From Echinometra lucunter (Eukaryota > Echinodermata > Echinoidea > Camarodonta > Echinometridae), in assembly GCA_029962745.1 (NCBI GenBank), contig CM057157.1:32531828-32595827 (forward strand): a stretch of DNA of 64,000 nt. Direction: 5' to 3'. The position numbers were made by a program, and so were the translations under genes. Numbering within the stretch: position 1 is the stretch's first letter; each line of letters opens with the position of its first letter. The notes under the pieces were generated by a model that did no database searches, had not been told where the DNA came from, and saw nothing but the letters and a program-made list of their open reading frames with translations. Of this stretch, positions 54,901 through 63,900 are shown piece after piece.

Positions 54901-57900
54901 ATTTTACATGCAAAGAAAGTGATGAACATGGAATACCCACTTGTTGAAATGCCAACCATGTCTTTATTTGGTTCCCTTCTCTGTTTGACCCAGGTTTTGG
55001 ATGTAGGTACTCTTGGGTGCAGATGATGGGAAGATGCAACAAGCAAGCATCCAAACAGAGAATTTCTTGAATCAAGCCTCCTCTGTTGCCATCTTCATTG
55101 TCATTATGTGCACGGGGCGGTCATGTTAGGGTCAGGGTGACCAGATTTTCGATACTCAAATATGGGACTTTGTTGGGCCTCGACTCCGGAGTACAAGGCA
55201 CAATATTTAGGGTAATTGCGAGCGAGCGCAGCGAGCGAGCAAAAATTATGAGAATCATCTTCATTGGCATCCGTCTAAAAGTTGACGCCAAACAAAACTA
55301 GTGTATTCAGCGGAATCCCATTATGAAAAGGGTAATTGAATTAGAAGGAGGAGATTGTCATATTGATTCTAATTTCTGCACCTCTTCCCACGGATGAGGT
55401 GTTTTATGTAGATCCACAGTGACACAGTCCTGTATTCTTTTTCAAACGAATGAGGAGGCTGTTTTTGTTGATAGATTTATGGTTAAGTAAATTTGTAGAT
55501 AATGAAAACAACACTGGACTCGTATTGCAATTTACGCCAGTATTTGGTAAGGTTATAAATGATAAAATGCTATTTTCAGTATACTTCTCTGTAGGTTGGT
55601 TGACAAAAAATGCATCCTGGGCACTTAAAGTTCCAAGGTGCAGATCAGAATTTTCACGGAAGTAGGCCAACATCGACAGAAGAGGGAAAGGGTGCAAAAT
55701 TTCTAGCTTATTACCTCGCTTTTTGCTTTGCCATTAAGCGGTTAACTTCTTCTTGAGAAAATAGATACTAAAGTTGGTACATTGATGTTACACTTCAGTG
55801 GTTTTCAGATTTTCGTCCCCACCTTTTCTAATAAAAGAATAAAGGATCGCTTCAAAATTGTTAAATTGTTCTCATAATTGGCGCTGAAGATGCCAAGCCA
55901 TTCATATGGATCTTGATTGAAGTTAATACCCAGCTCGTGAGTCTTTGTTTAGTGAAATATTGTACTTTGTGCATTTTCTTCTAGTAAAGTACAAAAGCGG
56001 GGAGGGGTAAATTATGTTTGTGCAGGTAATGAATAATCAAATCTAAACGAGCGAGCCAAGCGAGCGAGCAAAATAATATTGAAATTATATACTTCTGCAG
56101 GATCATTTTATGAATATAGTTTTTATATCTAATTTATCTACTTTTGGCTAAATATTCCACTATTTCAACAGTAAGTTTGAAATACGGCACAAAACGGCGT
56201 CCCGGGGAGGGTCGTACGGGACGCGGGACAAATGGATCAAATACGGGACTGTCCCTTAAAATCCGGGACGTCTGGTCACCCTGGTCAGGGTATCGATGCA
56301 TATAATGTAGCCTAGCCCTGCTAGATCAGATCTTGCAATAGACATGATAGAGATCCTATAATCTCTATGGATCTTACATACGCACGCGCTCGAAATGAGA
56401 TCGAGGGCTTTCGACAAAAGACTGGAAAACTTTCACAGCTTTCGACAAATGGCGGGAAAACTTTCACAAGTTTTTCAGTGCTTCTTAAATTCTTGAATTG
56501 GTCGCCATTTTATTGAAATCTATCATTTTTTATTATTATATTTAGTTATTTCAGATTCGTGCGTGAGAAATTTCATGATTAGCGTGAGAGCATGAGAAAT
56601 GGGTGAAATGAGTGAGTCTCACGCTCAATGCGTGAGTGTTGGCAGCCCTGAATCATCGATTTTCCCCTTTTTTCATGGATATAAAACATATCATAATACG
56701 CTATAGAGTATAGATCTAGAGCTTACAAATTTCTTGATTTATTTCTTCTCACTCTTCATTTTCAGGTGAATCCAGGGTCCTAACATTAGGTCCTCTCGGT
56801 TGAAAATCTTGCAACAGCCAGCTCTATCTCTGATCGCCTCTGTGCTTTTTGCAGTAGATCAGCGAATTTCCAACTCTTGCACGCATTTCAACATATATTT
56901 GAATGATCGACCAATATGAATCAACAACAAAAACATCGTTCCTACGTATATGCCCAAACGTACGTACGTGGTCGATCTTTTGAATACGGCCGGATGAAAT
57001 GCGAGGAGTCGCGAATTCGCTGATCTACTGCGAAAAGCGTAAAAAAATTATTCTTTTAGACTTTTGCTAGTACTTAAATTTACTGTAACAACTTAAAACT
57101 TACCAAACAACAATAATTTGTGCACTTGGAAATTCTGTTCTTTCTGCTGAGGTCAACCATCCAGAAGGTAATCGTACTCATCATGCGTAACGTATGTGTA
57201 AGCACGGAGGCGATCAGAGATAGAGCTGGCTGTTGCAAGATTTTCAACTGAGAGGACCTAATGTTAGGACCCTGGATTCACCTGAAAATGAAGAGTGAGA
57301 AGAAATAAATCAAGAAATTTGTAAGCTCTAGATCTATACTCTATAGCGTATTATGATATGTTTTATATCCATGAAAAAAGGGGAAAATCGATAAGTGTGG
57401 TGCAGCAAGCGATTAACCTTGTTCCCAGTTACTGAATGGGGTTGTCAAGAGTTTGTGTTTGTCCTTGTCAGATGCCGTGTGGAGCATGGTGTCTAGTCGG
57501 TTATGATAACACTAACTGTTACACAGTCAGATATAAGGATGATAGGTATGCCTACGTCTACGGTAGATCATGTTAATTTATCGTTTAATTGATGGCAAAT
57601 CCAAATTATCGCCAGTGAAAAGAGAGAAGGGAGAAGAAATCATGCAAAGTGTGATTTTTAAAGAAAATCTGTAAATACTGAGAGTAACAATCCAGATTCA
57701 AGGGCTGTGAGTATAACGTCACAAGCTCCAAATGGTGTAAGTTAGACAGAAATAACCCTCTACTCTGGGGAATCATTTATTAATTCTGACATTCTCCACC
57801 TTCCCCATACACAGTATGACCGTATAGGCGCAGCGGGGAAGATAGCCTGGAGGCTCCTGAAAAGTTAAAAAAGAAACAAAACACACACAAAAAATGCTAA

Positions 57901-60900
57901 TGCTACTTACTCTCCACGGAGCCTGGCATTTTTTCCCTATCTCGCTAACATAGTAGCCATTTCGCCACTTCAAGGCAACCCCTGGCAAATCACTTTCCCA
58001 TGGGCCAATGACACTATCAGCCTTGTAACTATCGGCTGTGACCATTACGAACCCGATTGACACTTGTGTCCAAAAGTCTGCTATCTCTAAAAGAAAATTT
58101 AGACAAAAATTTTTATCTTTAGGAAGCTCGTAAAAACTTACCACTGTTTACATTTCCCTGCCGTCCATTGCAATGCAGATTGAAAATGGCGACTATTTTG
58201 TACATGCGCATCGATTGCGCATATAGGTGCGAGTGATCTTGCTTATGTTTTCACAAATTTTACGCCAAGATTTGCCTTAAATTTCATGAAAACATAGCAT
58301 TGTGCTAATAGTAAGGTGATGAAAAGTTTTGTATTTTATCATGAAATGGAGTTATAGACCGGGGGCCAGAAGATTTATTCAGCTGAAGAGAGACAGAAGG
58401 TTTGATGGTCCCATTATGTTAGTATGTGGCCAAGGGTCAATGAAATGAATTGCCAGCAAGGCACATCCTGTACCGTAAGCCTAGGGGCCACAAAAAAGGG
58501 CCCCCAAAAATGCATTTATTCAGCTGAACAGAGACAAGGACAGAAGTTGGTGGAAGTTGTTCATTAGGGGGTACCTATTATGAAAACAGCAAAGCCAGTA
58601 ATTTTATCCTGTATGGGGCCCCAGACAGTAGCCCAAAAGTGCCCCACCCACATATGGTTTTATTTAGCTGAAAAGAGACGTGGCTAATTTCTTTTGCAAT
58701 GGAAGTAGTACACAACAGAGATAACCAAAACACCAATGACAGCAATTTAATCCTGTACAAGGGCCCAGACAGTAGCCCTGAAGGCCCCCCCCCCCCCCCA
58801 AATCCCATAGCTCACATATCCAGCCAAAGAGAGACATAAATAAATCTTTTTGTATTTGACAAGTATTCATTAGGAGTTACAAATATATCAATGTTCTGTT
58901 GTGAGTGGTATGAGTGGTATGAGTGGTGTAGTGATGATGGTTACTCCCTGCCATTTCTCCTCCTCCTTTAGTTGTACATACATTACCTTTCTGTTTGTTA
59001 CAAGGATGCAAAACATCCTATTTAGCCATGTTATTTATAATCCTCTGTCTTTTTTCAGTTGTAGCCTAGCTGTCCAGCTGTCCAAACATCGGGAATCTGT
59101 CCTGATCATCTCAACTGACCCTGCTCACAACATCTCAGATGCCTTTGACCAGAAGTTCTCCAAGGTTCCTACCAAAGTCACTGGCTTTCAGAATCTCTTT
59201 GCCATGGAGATTGATCCTAACCTTGGTATAGGTGATCTTCCAGATGACTACTTTGAAGATGACAGTAAGTCTCATATTTTCCTTAATTCTCCCACCACCA
59301 AAATATTTAGCAAACCCTATTTTAATTTCAAATTAATCAACTCTGTTTCATTTCAGGTTAACTAACGCTATTTCATTTTCGAAATTAAACCTTCAATAAA
59401 GCACATGTTCGGAAAAACGAACCCTTTGTCATTTTGCAGATTTTGTGTGTTTGGAATAAGAGCAGCACCCACCTTTAATTACATGTATTTTGCTCTTTTT
59501 GAAATGGATTCATGCATGATTCAAATATTACATGAATGATCATTATTCACATTTTTATGCCTCCGCCCACCGTAGGTGTTGCCGGAGGCATTTTGTTTTC
59601 GGGTCGTCCATCTGTCCATCCATCCGTCCCGTTTTCGTTCTCGCGATAACTTAAGAATCGTTTGGTGGATCAACTTCACACGTGGCTCGTGTATGCATAT
59701 GGGAAGGACAATGATCTGATTAGATTTTGGAGTCTCAAGGTCAAAGGTCAAGGCCATAGAGGTAATAATACACATAAAAATGGCTCGTTCTCGCGATAAC
59801 TTAAGAACCATTTGATAGATTGGCTTCAAACTTGGCTCATGTTTGCACATGGAAGGGACAATGATCTGATTAGATTTTGGGGTCACAAGGTCAAAGGTCA
59901 TAGAGGTCATTATGTACATAGAAATGGTTCATTTTCACAATAACTCAACAGCCATTTGACCTATCAACCTCAAACTTTAACACATGTATGCATATGGGAG
60001 GGACAATGATATGATTAGATTTTGAGGTCTCAAGGTCAAAGGTCATAGAGGTCATGTACATAGAAATGGTTCGTTCTCGCGATAACTCAACCATTTGACA
60101 GAGCAGCTTCATACTTGGTATATCTATGCATATGGGAGGGACAGTGATGTGATTAGATTTTCGGGTCTCAAGGTTACAGGCCAAAGGTCAAAGAGGTCAT
60201 TATATACATGAAAATTGCATGTTCTTGGGATAACTTAACAACTCTGTGACGGTTCATCTCCAAACTTGGCTCCTGTATGCATATGGAAGTCTCATAATTG
60301 TCTCATTAGATTTGGGGGTCACAAGGTCAAAGATGTCATTTTATACATGAAAATGAAAAAATCAGCATAAATGTGCCATATATTTCCAATCTGGCAATCG
60401 CGGAGGCATAAATTTCGACAGCGCGTGGTTGAGGATTCATCTAGTTTTAATGTTGATTTCATTATTATGGAGGTATTTGAAGAGTGGATGTTTTGTGTGT
60501 ATTTTGCAGATCCTTTGTCAGTAGGAAAGCATGTGATGCAGGAATTACTAGGTGCATTCCCAGGTATTGATGAAGCCGTCAGCTTTGCAGAAGTTATGAA
60601 GTAAGCTCCAATTCTGTATACATGTATATCTAAACCCCATCTCACACATACATGCAAATTGTGCATTTAGTATATACATGTACTGTAGCTAAATTGTTCT
60701 GCTGGACTAGCTGTTGCATTGGTACCATTGACCATGTAATTTATTGCCAGGAAACTGACATTTCCTGCCCATACATGTATGATTATTGATAATGCTGTTG
60801 AAAGTTTCATGTGATCTTGTGCTACCAAGAATCAAAATTTACAGTGTAAGAAATGGTGTAGGGGTTTCTCACCTGGCAATCCAAGAGCCATTGCAAATTT

Positions 60901-63900
60901 CCAAATGATAAAGCCTTCAATATATTGGGCTTACAAATGATGTGAGGAACTGAGAAATGAACTGTGAATACTGCTATTAAAGATAGGTTAGATTGGCTCA
61001 TTGGTGTCAGATTAATAGGGATGATATGTTCTGAAGATAATGTTGAGTCCTGGTAACAATAAGATTTTGATTCTCTGTATTTCTAAAATAATGTCATATT
61101 ACATGTAGTGCAAAGTATGAAATCAGTACAGCACTTCTTGAAATGCTCCAAAAATTAATAACAGCCTGTAGTTTCAGACTTGGGCCAAAAGTTGGCCATC
61201 TGAGAGCACTGCTTTATATGTACATTCAAGTTCCAGCAAAGACAATTTGTTGTCAGTTTGATGATTCCACACCCTTACAATACACAGTGTAGTATTTAAT
61301 GTAGTACTTTACCAAAGCTTTCCCTTACACTATCTTACAGGCAGTTTCTTTCACAGTAGATTTACATGAAACAGGACATAGTTTATTAGGTATCTTGCTG
61401 CTAGTAGGAAAGAACAGATTCATAACATGCTGCTATCGCTTTACTTTCATAGACATGGAATTTTGCATGTACCTGTAGTTGATTATTCATCTTAAATGAC
61501 TATTTAATCTCTTTTTTTTCCACGATCGATAGATGCTGTTTACTTGTCCTTATTTTTTATTTCATTCTTGAGAAATGCAAGGAATTAACCCAATAGATGT
61601 GATGTGTTCAGTATCTTTCTTGTTTTCTAATCAATGAATGAATGACTGTTTTCTTTGGATAGATTGGTGAAGAACATGAACTTCTCTGTGGTAGTATTTG
61701 ATACAGCACCGACTGGTCATACACTGAGACTGCTTTCCTTCCCATCACTAGCTGAGAAAGGACTTACTAAACTTCTTAAACTCAAAGCACAGTTCAACCC
61801 TTTCATACAACAGGTTGGTTATTTCATTCTACTTGATTTGATTGCCTTTAAATGATCTCTCTTAAAAGGGATTCACTATCATGTTCTTCCTACAATGTTT
61901 AAGTTACAGGTAAGGCTTTTGGTGATAATAAGGTTTTATCTAAGTGTTATGCTTATGGCTATAGGAATAGAGTTGGTCTGGCATTGAAATTAAGGATTGA
62001 GTTAGTGTCAGAAATTGTACACATTGAATAATACTTGGATTTAATGTTTCATGCTGAAGAGAACTAAGCTGTCACCAATCTGATTGATATGTTATTGTAA
62101 TGATAGGAAAATGACTCTGAGGAGGCAAATGGTTTTCCTCTAATTGTTGGAGAACCTACCTTGTCAATCTAGAGGTTTATTTCTATGTAATTCCCCTCCT
62201 CTTTTAAATGACACTATACGCAATATACTTGTTTCCTGTCTAATTAATTCATAAGATCAAAAATATTCTGTGCAAGCTTGTTACATTACTTTGTCGCTGA
62301 TTTCGTGATCCAAGTTTATTGTATTAGTGCATTGTATGTTTCTACTTTTTTTCCAAACCAGCATTCACATGTTGACATTATGAACTTGACATGATGGTAA
62401 TAAATTTCACTCTCAGATTGGTGGTATGTTAGGTATGGCAGACTTCAGTGCTAATGACATGATGGTAATGAATTTCACTCTCAGATTGGTGGTATGTTAG
62501 GTATGGCAGACTTCAGTGCTAATGACATGATGGTAATGAATTTCACTCTCAGATTGGTGGTATGTTAGGTATGGCAGACTTCAGTGCTAATGACATGCTA
62601 TCTAAACTAGAGGATACTGTCCCTGTTATAAGGAGTGTCAATGAGGCTTTCAAAAATCCGGTAAGTTACCCTGAAACGTCATTTTTGGTCATTTTGTCCC
62701 AATGGGCAATTTGAAGTTACTTTCATGTTTGTAGTATTAAGAATGTGCAGAAAATGTAAAAATTTAGGAACTCTGAGGGAAGTGAGCAAGCTATTTATAA
62801 TGACCTAGGAGATTTGATATGAAAACATGTACATGTAGTACTGTAGTAGTTCACATGAATGCTCATTTTATCTGGATACTGACAGTTGATCTGTATCGTG
62901 CAATATTTTAGAAGTACATGTATATGTGTGTTAGTAATGGTTCCATGACATTTGCTCTGACGACAATTGCTCCCATGGAAAATATGAATGTTAAGTAAAA
63001 CATAAAACCTAACCCCAAACCTATAAACACAAACCTTGATCTTATCCTCACATCATTCTGAACCAAAACCCCTATCAAAACCCTAACCCTAACCCTATGT
63101 CTTCAGAGATATTAAGACAGGAGCAATTATCACAGGAGCAAATGTCGCATCACTGTTAGTAATACAGTAGTCTTGTGTAGCCAATTTTCTCTAAATGGCT
63201 TATGAAATTTGGTATATAAAGAGGTGTAAGACTTGAAACCAGAAAAGTCACAAGATCTCCAAACAGACTTTAGTAGTCTGTTTGGAGGGAATAAATAACA
63301 TTCGTTCTTGCAAGGTTTACAAGGGAACATGGAATGACAACACTTTTAATGCCTCCACCCACCAGAGATGGTGCCTGGTTGTTCGTCCGTCTGTCCCACT
63401 ATATTGTTAATGTGATAGCTCAAGCACTGTGTATGAACTTCAAACTTGGTGCTAGTATGGATCACGATAAAAAGATGATCTGATAAGATTTTGGTTGCCT
63501 CTGTCAACTTAAGGTCACAGAGGTCATTTCCAAAGTTCATGTTTTAACCTTAATTAAAAATGCAATAAGAACCATTTGAAGCATGATCTTCAAACTTAGT
63601 GCTAGTATGCATGATCGAATTACATTTGTGGGTATGTAGGTCAAAGGTCAAAGGTCATAGTGGTCACTATGCATGAAATGAAAGATTTGTTCATGTTATC
63701 AATACTGTACATTGTATTTCAACTATTGGCATGCATAATTTTGAGGAGACAAAGCTATCACACTTTTGGGTTGTTTGGTCAAACTTCAAAGGTCAAAGAA
63801 GTCAATTAACATGTAACCAAAGATTGTTATTCTGGTTTTCACAGTCATCCAAGAAAAGTTTCAGCCATAAAGTTATCTGAATGTAGATGGAAGTATTTAT

